DNA of 64,000 nt from Scolanthus callimorphus. Lineage: Eukaryota > Cnidaria > Anthozoa > Actiniaria > Edwardsiidae. This document shows, in pieces, positions 10,509-22,434 of this stretch. The stretch's first letter is position 1. The number at the start of each line of letters is the position of its first letter. The stretch is from contig JAWWUD010000056.1 in NCBI GenBank assembly GCA_033964015.1, positions 62,001 to 126,000 on the forward strand. Direction: 5' to 3'. Position numbers and translations under genes: made by a program. The notes beneath the pieces are model-generated. The model was given only the letters and a program-made list of their open reading frames with translations. It was not told the origin of the DNA and searched no databases.

Positions 10509-13293
10509 ATTTGATATTAGCCTAATAAGCAGTGTTGGTCAGCTTTATCGGCCACCCGATTCTCATACACATTTTGATGTAACTTCAAACTTTGAAAACT
10601 GTTCATTCCAACATTATTTAAAAAACACATTGTTGCAATCCGTTTCCATCCGCTCTGCAATAGGTCCATGAAGCCTACAATCACGATCAATGTTTGGTCA
10701 AAGGCCTATTTAACAAACCTAGACTAGTATTTTAGCTATCCAGCAGTTATTTCAATGTTTTTAGACCGCCAAATGTGGGTCAAAATCGTGACACCGATCC
10801 TTTAAAGGAGACGACGCACTCTGCCGACAATACACTGTCACGTCGCCTTTTTTGTTGCCATCAAAACTCAAAGACTAAAAAGAGCTTAAAGACTCTGTGT
10901 CCGTTGGGTGTGACAATGCTTTGGTTTGTTTGTTGTGTTGATCTAATACGGTACCAGGGCGTAGCCAGGGGGCCGGGGCCCCCCCTTTCTCGGAAATTTT
11001 CCCATACATTTACTGTATTTGCTGGAGAAAATTTGAGCATTTTCGTCCCAAGTTTTCACTATCCGGCCCCTCCTTCAGAAATTCCTGCCTACGCCGCTGG
11101 GTACGAAACTTTCAAAATAACACCTTTAGTTTGTTGTTCTATGACTTCGTATCACATAAATCAGTTTTAGATCAAAGGATGGATCGAAATTCCACGAGAT
11201 TTTTAACGGATTGAGTTCACTACTTTTACCGTTACTCATTAGCATAGTGTTTTGTGGACTACGAAACTATTCGTCACGCCCGTCGGTCACAGGGTCTTTA
11301 AATATACCTCAAATGGTTTTGTTCGTTTAGCGTATTTCACCATGACAAATGCGAGAAAAGCTCGTAAAAGTATCCTTTTTATATGAATTCAGAGTTTCTG
11401 ATGCTCTAAATATGTGAGCAAAAACGAAGCAATGCATCATGTGTGAGACTACCATTTGCGAAGGTTTACTTTTCAAACGTGCACGTTTTGTCGAAAAGTA
11501 GTCACGTTTCTCGCTCTCTGATTGGCTGAAAAATAACGGTCAAAACTGCAGCCAATCAGAGAGCGAAAAACGCGACAACTTCTCGAGAAAACGTGCTCGT
11601 TTGAAACATAAACTAGCGCGAAAAAATCGCCACACTTCATGAATGGACGTAAAATGTAGTACATTGGGTAAAGAACTGCTTTCGATGCCCTTGAAATTTA
11701 GAGAATAACACTAGTGTTGGCGGAAGAAATAGTGATTTTGATCCCTACGTTTTTCGTTTTCTTTTATACCCTGCTGATTTGGATAGTCTAGCACTTCCTA
11801 TTCGTGGATATCTATAGTGTTTAAGTCTCAAAAATGAAATTTTCGATTTCATTCAAATCCTCAAACCGACGAAAAATCACCCGAAAAGTCTCGGGAGGGT
11901 AGCTTCTCCCGAAAACTTTCCATTGTTTTTCACCCGAGTTTTTCGGGTGCCCGAATAATATGGGTTAAAGTAACGTAATTCTATGAATACTTTAGAATAT
12001 AAATATCAACGAATAGGCAGTTCTAGACTATTTAAATCAGCAGGGTAGAAAAGAAAACAAAAAACTTGGGGATCAATCTATCAAAATTGCAGAACATATT
12101 TCTCGGGCCCGAGAATTCTCGGGTGTTTCGAGAAACGGGCGCCAGTTGGGAAAATGTGCTCCCTTTGGCGAATGAACCACTCGCATTTTCTTGTCCTCGA
12201 ACTCTGTATGGCTTTAGAATTAGGCGGAACAAGAGACATAGCTGAGCATGTCAAAGCAGGTGCAGCCTGAGAATCAGGCTTTCCGCCAACTTATCCCTGA
12301 AGCCCGGTTTCCATATTGTCGCAGCTGTCGCAGCAGTCGCGAACAAACTTCGTGTTACGACAGGTTGATCATTTTGTTCGCCATACATGGTTGCCATTGG
12401 CGACCATACCGTCGGAATGTCCAGCCCTGGGTCGTGACTGATAATGCGAAAATAGGTCAAAGACAACATAATATATGTATAGAATATGCATGGTTTTGTA
12501 TTATATCCTTTAGGAACATAGACCGCGTTGTTATTTAATTGCAATTAGGCGAGCTGTATATAATTGTATTAAGTTATTGCAATTAAATTCTTCGTATTTA
12601 CTTTATAATATTTACATCTGATTCTGTTATTAATTATTTTTTCCGTAACCTTTTCAGCCTCTCATAATCTGAACAGCAATTTTCCCTGCTGACAATCGTT
12701 TCCATTTTTTTGACACAAAACATTCGGAGTCGAGTCTGCAGCCTTTCAAAGCGGTCGATACGAGACATTGTTATACGTAACCGGTTTTGCGCGCGCATTT
12801 GAATTGCTTCCCGATCTTAAAAGTTTGTGCTTCCAACAGAATTGCTAGATAGTTATTTCAAAGTTCAGCTGTGTCATTTTTATAGTTTTAAGTGGTAATT
12901 ACTGGCTAAAAAGATGTGTTTATCAGCCTTCGAATCTAAGCGCCTAATAAAAGCGCTTTTGTTCAAGGTGAGAAAAGTGATCATGTAGATTTTTAAGCAA
13001 ATATTAGCAGGGAATTTCTGCGGAAACTCATCCATGGGAAAAGCTGAATGTCCCATGGTACACGAATCGGAAGTGTTCTGCTTTCCCATGGCTATCCATG
13101 TGAATTCCGAACACTTCCCATGCGTGTGCCTTGGGAAATTCAGGTTTTCCCATGGATGAGTTTCTGCAGAAATTGCCTGTGCAGACGGACAATCACAAGC
13201 GAGCTTAAATAATCATCGGTAAGCTCGCTGAAGCATAAGAGAAATGTTTTGATTTTACTTCGTGTCGCTCAGAACAATGGATTGTGCCCGATT
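10509..13293. other. Intergenic interval between LRRC9-like and TIR genes; foldback elements only
   Basis: I find no coding exon. It contains a dispersed repeat at about 11100-11300, also present at 46758-46945; an inverted repeat at 11480-11600 with CTCTCTGATTGGCTG on both arms; a foldback at 11754-12058 whose arms read TACCCTGCTGATTT; and a CCATGGGAAA foldback at 13008-13180. Confidence 0.55.
13008..13180. mobile_element. CCATGGGAAA foldback MITE
   Basis: Palindromic element with GGAATTTCTGC...CATCCATGGGAAA on the left and the inverted form on the right, plus internal ATCCATGTGAATTCCGAACAC. A second copy lies at 47689-47848 in a receptor intron, where the termini read CACAGGGAATTTCTGCAGAA. 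Confidence 0.75.
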
Positions 13294-15846
13294 TTAGATG
13301 AACGTTTCTCGAGAATTCGCACTTTCATTGCTACTAACGCTACTAGTAGCCCCTCTGTATCTGTCGCCTTTCTGAGATGCCGCATCTGTCCCCTCTTCAC
13401 GGGAGATCTGTCTTTCGAGTCTGTTCTCCCAGTTATTTCTCTCTTGTCGTTGGGAGAAGTCAAGAAATGTCCTGTTTCGGAGAGCCTTTGGTAATTCTTC
13501 TTTATTAACCCCATCCATTTTGATCACCAGAAGAGAGTCGTCTCTTAGGCGAAGGAGTCTCTCTAAGGCCATGTCAAGTTCTGTTTTGCAGAAGTTACTT
13601 TCTAAGAAATGTCTAGATATGACCGCTATGACATATCTCGAGTTATAAACCGTTTTTGCTATATTCTCGTGAATTGCCGCGCCAATTGTCCAGTCCTTGT
13701 AGTGAATGAAGCATCGCAGATTAAGTCGGTTCTCTAAAAATGGGAGAAGGGTTTTGTTGACAAAGTCGCTATCGTAATTGCTGTATATAATAGAGGCGTC
13801 GTATTCGTATTGAGATCCACCTACAAGAAAGGAGATATACTAGTTATACAATGCTTTCGAGTGGCATACTGCAGAATATCCAACTGGTCTCTTGTATTTT
13901 CCAAGCATACACACTCGCCTACTATTTTATACTAACAGTAAATCAACTTTATACGTAAATGCAGTGCATGATGGGAAGGTTGAATTGAATACCACCGAAT
14001 ATGCAACTCCATTCCTGCATTCTGATTGGCTTTATTTTCTATGGCGTGGTATAGAAAGACTGTATATCTGCTGACATCATTACAACTTTAACAGTAGTCT
14101 GGGTATCGTAACGATATTCTCCAAAGGATCATGGTATGCTGCTCATCCGATGGATCGAGAAATAGCGAGATTATATAGGATTCGTTTTTGAGGTTTTTAG
14201 CCTTCGCTAGCCATCGTCACGTGACGATACTTCTCTGATTTGAGAGATGCGCAGAACAGTTGCGTGGTATGCTCCCTTTAAACCTAGCAACGTGTCATGT
14301 TAAATATTTCTACAACAAAATTTAAGAACATTTTAAGAAATCTTGAGTCCGATTTTTCACAAAGTGCCTGAAAAAGAAGAACTTGATGAACCTGACCTTC
14401 AAAATGATGTGTTCATATGTGCGGGTGTTTACGTATTCCAATGGTACTTACTCGACATAAGATTAGCCGTCTTTATCTTGCGTTGCCTGAAAATATACTT
14501 GACCACAACCACAACAAGGATCCCGCCTGCCGCTACACCAATCACTATTGCTATTACTTTTACTAGCATGGTGTTTGCATCGGGTCCGGGGTTGTCCAAG
14601 TAATTGGATGGCAAGGTCGACTCTGGCTTCGATGCGTTCCTGTTGGAAGAATTCCTGGTGGATGGTTTGGTGCTCGTCTGTGGCTCTGAGGTAGCGCGTG
14701 GAGTTGTAGCACTTGTAGTTGTTCGATGGGAGAGGTCACATCGCTGATGCACTGTTTGGGTGGACGATTTGGTGGAATTGTCTATAAAGAGAAAGAATTG
14801 AAATTGTGTTTTTTTCATGTGAAATGCGTGAAGTAACGTGACATATTACGTGTGACCTTTCACATGACGTGACCATGGCACATGTAGTATAAGACGTGTC
14901 ACTGCGTGGAGTGGCGTGACATACAACATGTGACCTTTCACATGACGTGACATGGCACATGTAGTATAAGACGTGTCACTGCGTGGAGTGGCGTGACATA
15001 CAACATGTGACCTTTCACATGACGTGACATGGCACATGTAGTATAAGACGTGACATTGCGTGGTATGGCGTGACATACTAAATGTGACCTTTCACATGAC
15101 GTGACATGGCACATGTAGTATAAGACGCGACATTGCGTGGAGTGGCGTGACATACTACATGTGACCTTTCACATGACTGACATGACACATGTAGTATAAG
15201 ACGTGTCGTTGCGTGGAGTGGCGTGTCATACAACATGTGACATGTCATATGACGTGACATGGCACATGTAGTATAAGACGCGACATTGCGTGGTGTGGCG
15301 TGACGTACAACATGTGACCTTTCACATGACGTGACATGGTACATGTAGTATAAGACGTGACCAAGAGAAATGATCATTTTCTCTTGACGTGACATAGTTG
15401 TGATGCGTGAAGTGGGGTGACATACTACATGTGACCTGTGACATGGTACACTACATTGAAAACGCGACACGGCCTTTCCGACACAGTGACGAACAACGCG
15501 CTACTCTATCAAAATACTGACAGCGACTCTAACAAAAACCTCATCGACAGCGACATTCATCATTTTCTCAAACGTAGACAGCGACATGCGCCTTCTTCGC
15601 CTCTTTGATTAGGTTCTAGCCGTTTCGATCCTTACAATACGTGACTGAGTGATCCGACTGAGCTATACACGCTGTAGACTCGGCTGCGGATCCTCCTCCT
15701 CGGCTGCGGATCCTCGGCTGCGGATCCTCCTCGGCAGTAATGAGGAAAGAGCTTGTGCGGTCATTAAAACGAAATTCCGACGAACAACGCGCGAGCCTTG
15801 GGAAATTGGAACGCTCACTTTTGAAACGTACACAAGCGACACGTTG

Positions 15847-15880
<34 letters not shown>

Positions 15881-17842
15881 TGGTAGGGCCAAACTGCCTA
15901 AGTATTGCGCTTCGTGTTGACATTCCTACCCGTTCTAGGAGAAAATTCTTGGAAAGTGAACGTAGTTACTGTGTCTGGATCCTTGTTCTGGTCATAAGGG
16001 TATGGAAATAATTGAACCTGCAACAGATCAAATGAGAGATTAGAGAACAAAAACGCAAACAAAATGTTATTTATTGGCTGGGAACATGCGGAGATTCGGT
16101 ACTGAGTATGCGCTTGGTCGCTGGTCACCGAACAAATCGCTGGCTCGTAAAACGAGAAACCGCTGAAATGTTTTGCAGTGTTTGCGGGCGACAAAATTGG
16201 GGCGAACGCTGTCCCTTTTCGTGATTGTTCTCCTCGTATTTTATATCCAGTGCGGAAACTGTGCACCTAAATCGGAGTGCGCCCTGTGTGGTAAACAAGG
16301 TCTTTCCAGTAAAGAAACTAGACCCTTTCACGAGCCAGCGACTTGATCGGTGACCAGCGACGAAGCGCATACTCAGTACTGGATCTCCGCATGTTCGGGC
16401 TGGGATGTCCATAGCGCGAATTATACCCCTAGATCCTTCATATATGGTACTCTTCAGTGTCCTTCTGTACATCCTCGTTCAATAAGACATGGGAGATATT
16501 TATACGGAGGACGCTACAGTGTACCATATATGAAGGATCTACTGAAATGCCATGACCGATACCGCAGACCGAGAGACCTCGAGGTCAATATTTTCAAGTC
16601 GAGGTCACGGTATTTCGCTATCTGGAGCAACCCCAAGCCGGTAAAGAATATATTTCTGTTTTCAGCATTAATATTCAGAGAAATTAGTGTGCGCACCATA
16701 GAATGCAACGCGCGCTCATCCGGTCCAAGGGTTGTCTGTATCGTATGATTCCGGACCGTTCATGAGCCAATCAGAGCGCGCGATTAACTTACCAGGAGTG
16801 ATGTCTTGTTAGGGTATGTCCAACGACCCTCTTTGGATTGGATGCTAAGTCGTGTTTGGTTCTGTGTATAAATCAACATAGAGCGAATTTCGGATATGTC
16901 GAAAACTAAGCACAAAATAAATGTACTCAGCCAATCAGAAACGAAACCCCCTTAAACAACAAACCAATCAGGGGACGAGGGAAGTACACTTAGCCAATCA
17001 GAAGCGAAACCCATTCAACAGCTGACCAATCAGGGGGCGAAGTAAATACACTTAGCCAATCAGAAACGAAACCCATTCAACAACAAGCCAATCAGAGGGC
17101 GAAGTAAATACCCTTAGACAATCAGAAGCGAAACCCATTCAACAGCTGACCAATCAGGGGACGAAGTAAATACGACGTGCGTTTAGTCGCGGCCCAGGAC
17201 AGCAAGAGTCGCTGTGTTTGTTTTTTCTTCGCATTCTGATTGGCTGACTAAACAAAAACCTAAGGCCTCAACCAATAGGAATGAGTAGATTTACATTCAA
17301 CAGCCATCTGACATCCGCTCTATTTATCAATCTAATGGGTGGACCATTTGAAATTGTGGGAGAGAGGGTGGCAATTCCATCAAAAAAAATTCCTTGCAGA
17401 GATCCAAGCAAGTACAAAACATCATAAAAAATCGGGAAAAAATTCGTGCACAACCCGATCCCCGAAACAAATTCATGCGCAAAAGAAATTGCCATCCCCT
17501 CCCACTATTTCGAATGGTCTACCCCTAAGAAAGGGCGATGTATTGGGGCAGACTGACCCATCCAATAATTATAATAATAATAATCGTTTATTATTCCTCT
17601 TGCAGTTAAGACTGAATTACAGGAATAGGTCATACAATTAATTGCCAAACAAAGGCCAAAGCCTTCGACCAATAGCAATACAAACACAACGCATGATTCC
17701 GAGTGGTTGACAAAATATGTTCCATTAAGGCCTAGCAAAGGTGTACTTACTTTGTCAACGAGGCTGCAAAATGCGTCATTGGCAACGGTAACCATGAAAA
17801 TCACAAATCCAGCCCAGCGATCATCTTCGTAGGAAGACGGAT
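13294..17842 (-). CDS. Single-pass membrane receptor with cytoplasmic TIR domain, four 3' exons
   Basis: On the minus strand, exons 17842-17751, 16017-15930, 14781-14452 and 13820-13294 (stop 13294-13296) join with matching phases (1, 0, 1, 1 at their starts). The first two give about 60 unrecognised ectodomain residues, including DDRWAGFVIFMVTVANDAFC and FPYPYDQNKDPDTVTTF. The third gives a Ser/Thr-rich, N-glycosylation-rich stalk, a transmembrane helix (VIAIVIGVAAGGILVVVVV) and a basic juxtamembrane KYIFRQRK. The last exon is a TIR domain: box 1 YDASIIYS, a BB-loop region RCFIHYKDWTIGAAIHENI, then VIAVISRHFLESNFCKTEL. The BB-loop proline of Toll-like receptors is absent and box 3 is NW, not FW. 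TIR domains signal by homotypic adaptor binding, and some cleave NAD. No LRR or Ig domain is visible. The signal peptide exon is not identified; an ORF at 22435-22668 is a weak candidate. Confidence 0.75.
13840..14075. mobile_element. TATACCACG-type MITE, copy 1
   Basis: Carries ACTAGTTATACAATGCTTTC at the left, CATGATGGGAAGGTTGA and CCTGCATTCTGATTGGCT inside, and GGCGTGGTATA at the right. Related copies are at 24048-24340 and 37950-38100. It lies in the intron just upstream of the TIR exon. Confidence 0.65.
14830..15445. repeat. 77 bp minisatellite in the TIR gene intron
   Basis: About eight copies of a 77 bp unit, phased by GACGTGACATGGCACATGTA at 14944, 15021 and 15098. The reading frames through it are an artefact of the repeat. 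Units contain CACATGTAG and GTGACCTTTCACATGACGTG. Confidence 0.85.
15847..15881. repeat. C34 homopolymer
   Basis: An uninterrupted run of about 34 cytosines in a TIR-gene intron. Other C or G runs occur at about 1741, 9261, 17931, 18094 and 54434. Such runs can form G-quadruplex or i-motif structures, and they are also where assembly lengths are least reliable. Confidence 0.9.
16079..16397. mobile_element. Foldback element with GAACATGCGGAGAT termini
   Basis: GGAACATGCGGAGATTCGG and TACTGAGTATGCGC on the left are mirrored by GCGCATACTCAGTACTGG and CTCCGCATGTTC on the right, with GCGACC/GGTGACCAGCGA sub-arms. A second, separate foldback follows at about 16425-16545 with arms AGATCCTTCATATATGGTAC. 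Confidence 0.75.
16877..17333. mobile_element. TAGAGCGGATTTCAGATG-family element with internal CCAAT repeats
   Basis: Terminal CATAGAGCGAATTTCGGATA and inverted CATCTGACATCCGCTCTAT. The interior is a tandem array of a unit of about 65 bp with AGCCAATCAGAAGCGAAACCC and GACCAATCAGGGGACGAAG, four to five copies. A sister copy is at 42222-42703 in the opposite orientation. Confidence 0.7.
17344..17527. mobile_element. GGGTGGACCATT MITE, copy 1
   Basis: Ends GGGTGGACCATT...GAAATTG and the inverted AATGGTCTACCCCT, with purine-rich interior GGCAATTCCATCAAAAAAAA. Other copies are at 37155-37381 and about 52975-53129. Confidence 0.75.
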
Positions 17843-17896
17843 CTTTGGAATGGAAAATGGGAATAGGAATAGGAATAAGTCTGTGTTGCACTCACT

Positions 17897-18137
17897 TTTA
17901 ACATTGTGTGTTTCCAAAAAAATATCCATACCCCCCCCCCCCCCCCCCCCCCCCCCCCCACGGAAGGGATTGAAAATTCCAGAGGGATGGGGGTGGGGTT
18001 CAATTTACCTGATCTTTTCCATACAAACACTGTATTTTTCTTTGGAAATTCCAGAGGGGAGGGGGGTCATTTCTCAGTACCTTTCCGTGTAGGGGGGGGG
18101 GGGGGGGTATGAATATTTTTTGGAAACACACATTGAG
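17897..18137. mobile_element. Foldback with poly-C and poly-G arms
   Basis: GTGTTTCCAAAAAAATATCC followed by about C29 at the left is mirrored by a G run and GAATATTTTTTGGAAACACA at the right, so the homopolymers are part of the inverted repeat. AAATTCCAGAGGG is repeated inside. Confidence 0.7.
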
Positions 18138-18182
18138 AACTACGTGGACACCTCTCCAACCTATATCTATACCTTAACAATT

Positions 18183-18478
18183 GGACTACGAGTTCGAGTT
18201 GTCTATAGTATGAGTCAATAGATAGTTAACGAGGCGCCTAGCGCCGAGTTGACTATTTGACTCATAGAAAACGAGAACGAGTAGTCTAATTGTTTTAGTA
18301 GAAACTCACTAGCATACTACCTTCGAGTTGTTGCCAAACCTTTTACTTTTCATGGGTTTAGAAACTTGCGCTAGCGTTCACTATCTATTACGTGATAGAT
18401 AGTGAGTAGCGGAGCCAATCAGATTGCAGGATTCGTGATAGTATGCGAGTGGGTTTCTACTAAAAGCATTTAGTACAA
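18183..18478. mobile_element. Foldback element, TTTTAGTAGAAACTCACTAGC family
   Basis: TTTTAGTAGAAAC..CACT..CATAC is mirrored by GTATGCGAGTGGGTTTCTAC, and an outer pair GGACTACGAGTTC / GAACGAGTAGTCTA flanks the left part. Carries AGCCAATCAGATTGCAGGATT, as do the elements at 10214-10508 and the TATACCACG family. Confidence 0.65.
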
Positions 18479-18833
18479 TTACTCAAGCCATTCCACGCGC
18501 TGATTGGTCGAGACGTTCGTCATATTTTGCTATATTCACCTATATTAGTGAATACACCTTATTCAGAAAAGGTTGCTTTGGTCATCGATCTTTGGTCATT
18601 GAACGCCTTTGTTTCGTGGTCACTGAAGCAAAGAATTCCTTTATTTCGCGCTATAATCGAAAGACCAAACACCAAAGCAACCTTTTTTGAATTAGGTGTA
18701 TAACATTGAAAGAATTGGGGATCGCGCGCCCAATTTGTTAGGAGAAACTGAAAAATGACCTTAAACGCGATGTTTTTTTTGTCGAAAATCTTAAAAGTCA
18801 CTTGATTAATTATACTAAAACAATTAAACTTAA

Positions 18834-19124
18834 TGTTTCAGCGGTTTTGAGTATTCTGCGAACTCTCTTAGATCGATTTCGAACCGTCAAACCGCTTTCT
18901 GGCTTCCATCAATCAAACATTGAAACTCTTTGGAATATTAGAAGTCATATTCGCCATCGTAATGAAATGCCACAACACACAGCATCTTTTACTATCTTTT
19001 TCTAAACAAATGGCCCAACTAACGGTCGGCTAAGACTCAAATTGGACCCGAGAGTTTGATTGACGGAAGCCAGAACGCCATCTGAAGTCGAGCGCGAGAG
19101 TTCGCAGAATACTCAAAAGAGCTG
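18834..19124. mobile_element. TTTTGAGTATTCTGC foldback MITE, copy 1
   Basis: Starts GTTTTGAGTATTCTGCGAAC and ends with the inverse GTTCGCAGAATACTCAAAA. A second copy lies at 49531-49805 with longer perfect ends (CTTACAGCTGTTTTGAGTAT). Confidence 0.8.
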
Positions 19125-19179
19125 TAAATAGCATGTGATATTCCAAGAAATGTCAGCCAAACAATCTGTGTGGTACTCA

Positions 19180-21935
19180 CTTTTAACATTGTTATTCCAA
19201 AAAATATCTGGAAACTATTAGCCTGTAACATTGATACTCCAAGAAATATCTGCGAACCACTTGTCGTTACATTGATCTTCCAAGTTTCCGTTAATCGAAT
19301 ATATGCGAACTATTCGCCTGTAAAATCGATTATTCCAAGAAATGTAAAATCGATATTCCAGTAATATCCAGAAAGCCTCTATTGAATTTGCCTGTATTAT
19401 TGATATTCCAAAAATATCCGCGAACGATTCACCTGTAACGTTGATATTCCAAGAAATATTCGCGATCTAGTCTATATTTCATTTACCTGTAACATTGATA
19501 TTCCAAGAAATATCCGCGAACTAGTCTGTATCTCATTTACCTGTAACATTGATGTTCCAAGAAATATCCGCGAACGATTCGTCTGTAACGTTGATATTCC
19601 AAGAAATATTCGCGATCTAGTCTGTATTTCATTTACCTGTAACATTGATATTCCAAGAAATATCCGCGCACTAGTCTGTATTTCATTTACGTGTAACATT
19701 GATGTTCCAAGAAATATCCGCGAACGATTCGCCTGTAACGTTGATATTCCAAGAAATATTCGCGAACTACTCTGTATTTCATTTACCTGTAACATTCATA
19801 TTCCAAGAAATATTCGCGAACTACTCTGTATTTCATTTACCTGTAACATTGATATTCCAAGAAATATTCGCGAACTAATCTGTATTTCATTTACCTGTAA
19901 CATTGATATTCCAAGAAATATCCGCGAACGATTCGCCTGTAACGTTGATATTCCAAGAAATATTCGCGAACTAGCCTGTATTTTATTTACCTGTAACATT
20001 GATATTCCAAGAAATATCCGCGAACGATTCGCCTGTAACGTTGATATTCCAAAAAATATTCGCGAACGATTCGCCTGTAAACGTTGATATTCCAAGAAAT
20101 ATTCGCGAACTAACCTGTATTTCGTTTACCTGTAACATTGATATTCCAAGAAATAACCGCAAACGATTCGCCTGTAACATTGATATTCCAAAAAATATTC
20201 CCGAACTAGTCTGTATTGTATTTACCTGTAACGTTGATATTCCAAAAAATATTCCCGAACTAGTCTGTATTATATTTACCTGTAACGTTGATATTCCAAG
20301 AAATATTCCCGAACTAGTCTGTATTATATTTACCTGTAACGTTGATATTCAAAGAAATATTCGCGAACTAACCTGTATTTCATTTACCTGTAACATTGAT
20401 ATTCCAAGAAATATCCGCAAACGATTCGCCGGAACGTTGATATTCCAAGAAATATTCGCGAACTAATCTGCATTGTATTTACCTGTAACGTTGATATTCC
20501 AAGAAATATCCGCGAACGATTCGCCTCTTGCGTTGATATTCCAAGAAATATTCCCGAACTAGTCTGTATTGTATTTACCTGTAACGTTGATATTCCAAGA
20601 AATATCCGCGAACTAGTCTGTATTGTATTTACCTGTAACATTGATATTCCAAGAAATATCCGCGAACGATTCGCCTCTAACGTTGATATTCCAAGAGATA
20701 TTCCCGAACTAACCTGTATTTCATTTACCTGTAACATTGATATTCCAAGAAATATTCGCGAACTAGTCTGCATTGTATTTACCTGTAACGTTGATATTCC
20801 AAGAAATATCCGCGAACGATTCGCCTCTAGCGTTGATATTCCAAGAAATATTCCCGAACTAGTCTGTATTGTATTTACCTGTAACGTTGATATTCCAAGA
20901 AATATCCGCGAACTAGTCTGTATTGTATTTACCTGTAACATTGATATTCCAAGAAATATCCGCGAACGATTCGCCTCTAACGTTGATATTCCAAGGGATA
21001 TTCCCGAACTAACCTGTATTTCATTTACCTGTAACATTGATATTCCAAGAAATATCCGCGAACGATTCGCCTGTAACGTTGATATTCCAAAAAATATTCG
21101 CGAACGATTCGCCTGTAAACGTTGATATTCCAAGAAATATTCGCGAACTAACCTGTATTTCGTTTACCTGTAACATTGATATTCCAAGAAATAACCGCAA
21201 ACGATTCGCCTGTAACATTGATATTCCAAAAAATATTCCCGAACTAGTCTGTATTGTATTTACCTGTAACGTTGATATTCCAAAAAATATTCCCGAACTA
21301 GTCTGTATTATATTTACCTGTAACGTTGATATTCCAAGAAATATTCCCGAACTAGTCTGTATTGTATTTACCTGTAACGTTGATATTCAAAGAAATATTC
21401 GCGAACTAACCTGTATTTCATTTACCTGTAACATTGATATTCCAAGAAATATCCGCAAACGATTCGCCGGAACGTTGATATTCCAAGAAATATTCGCGAA
21501 CTAGTCTGCATTGTATTTACCTGTAACGTTGATATTCCAAGAAATATCCGCGAACGATTCGCCTCTAGCGTTGATATTCCAAGAAATATTCCCGAACTAG
21601 TCTGTATTGTATTTACCTGTAACGTTGATATTCCAAGAAATATCCGCGAACTAGTCTGTATTGTATTTACCTGTAACATTGATATTCCAAGAAATATCCG
21701 CGAACGATTCGCCTCTAACGTTGATATTCCAAGAGATATTCCCGAACTAACCTGTATTTCATTTACCTGTAACATTGATATTCCAAGAAATATCCGCGAA
21801 CTAGTCTGTATTGTATTTACCTGTAACGTTGATATTCCAAGAAATATTCCCGAACTAGTCTGTATTGTATTTACCTGTAACATTGATATTCCAAGAAATA
21901 TCGGCGAACCAGCTGGAAGCGTTGTTAACTTCACG
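19180..21935. repeat. 2.7 kb satellite of 54 and 42 bp units with a 1,038 bp higher-order repeat
   Basis: All units share ACCTGTAACGTTGATATTCC followed by AAGAAATATCCGCGAAC. Long units (54 bp) continue TAGTCTGTATTGTATTT; short units (42 bp) continue GATTCG. Positions 19999-20466 and 21037-21504 are nearly identical, giving a 1,038 bp higher-order period and implying recent unequal exchange. Both unit lengths are multiples of three, so long frames stay open on both strands; I regard these as non-coding. Each unit has a TTCCAAGAA (TTCNNNGAA) core inside the near-palindrome GATATTCCAAGAAATATC, and many have TTCGCGAA. Degenerate founder units occupy 19180-19480. Confidence 0.9.
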
Positions 21936-22434
21936 TTGCTTGAATGCTACTGACAGGTTATATATTTCCCCTACACAAGGCCCGCCGTACTCTTGGAATT
22001 CAGACAAGCGACAAAAACCTGCAATTGAAAAAAATTGATAGGAACTCATCACTTATAGGCGGATATCTTGTGACGTCAATGTTTACATATTTAAAGCAAT
22101 AATGAAAATCAGCAAGCGTAACAGAGCTACAAAAGCAAATTCAAGGCTTTTGCTCTTAAAAGAAATCCTCTTTGCTCTTGAAAAATGTAATAAAAATGCT
22201 CGATCAAATAATTACTTTTTTCAAGAACGTATTAACGTTTTCATAAAGTTTTGGAGGCTCTGCGAAGGTTTTTAAAATGAGTGGATTGCTGTGTGGCAAA
22301 AGGCTCATTAGCCCACATTTTCTCTCATGTCTCTCTAAAATGAACATTTAACTGCGCCGTTACAATTGAATGAACAACCTTCAAATTTTCTGAGTAGGCT
22401 TCATTAGTTTTCCGCTATTGATATTCAGTGTTAA

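Noticed and set aside
12248..12544. 96-codon frames on both strands
   Set aside because: Low-complexity CAG/TGTCGCAG-rich repeat sequence; no splice borders or family match.
14736..15470. Cys/His/Thr-rich frames in the 77 bp minisatellite
   Set aside because: Overlapping shifted frames of one repeat unit, located in the intron of the TIR gene.
15649..16011. Frames with poly-proline or poly-glycine
   Set aside because: Produced by the C34 homopolymer; no conserved flanking sequence. The same applies at 17821-18112.
19472..21934. Long open frames on both strands of the satellite, up to 249 codons
   Set aside because: They follow from unit lengths divisible by three. The same repeats are open on both strands, and no start context, splice structure or family supports translation.
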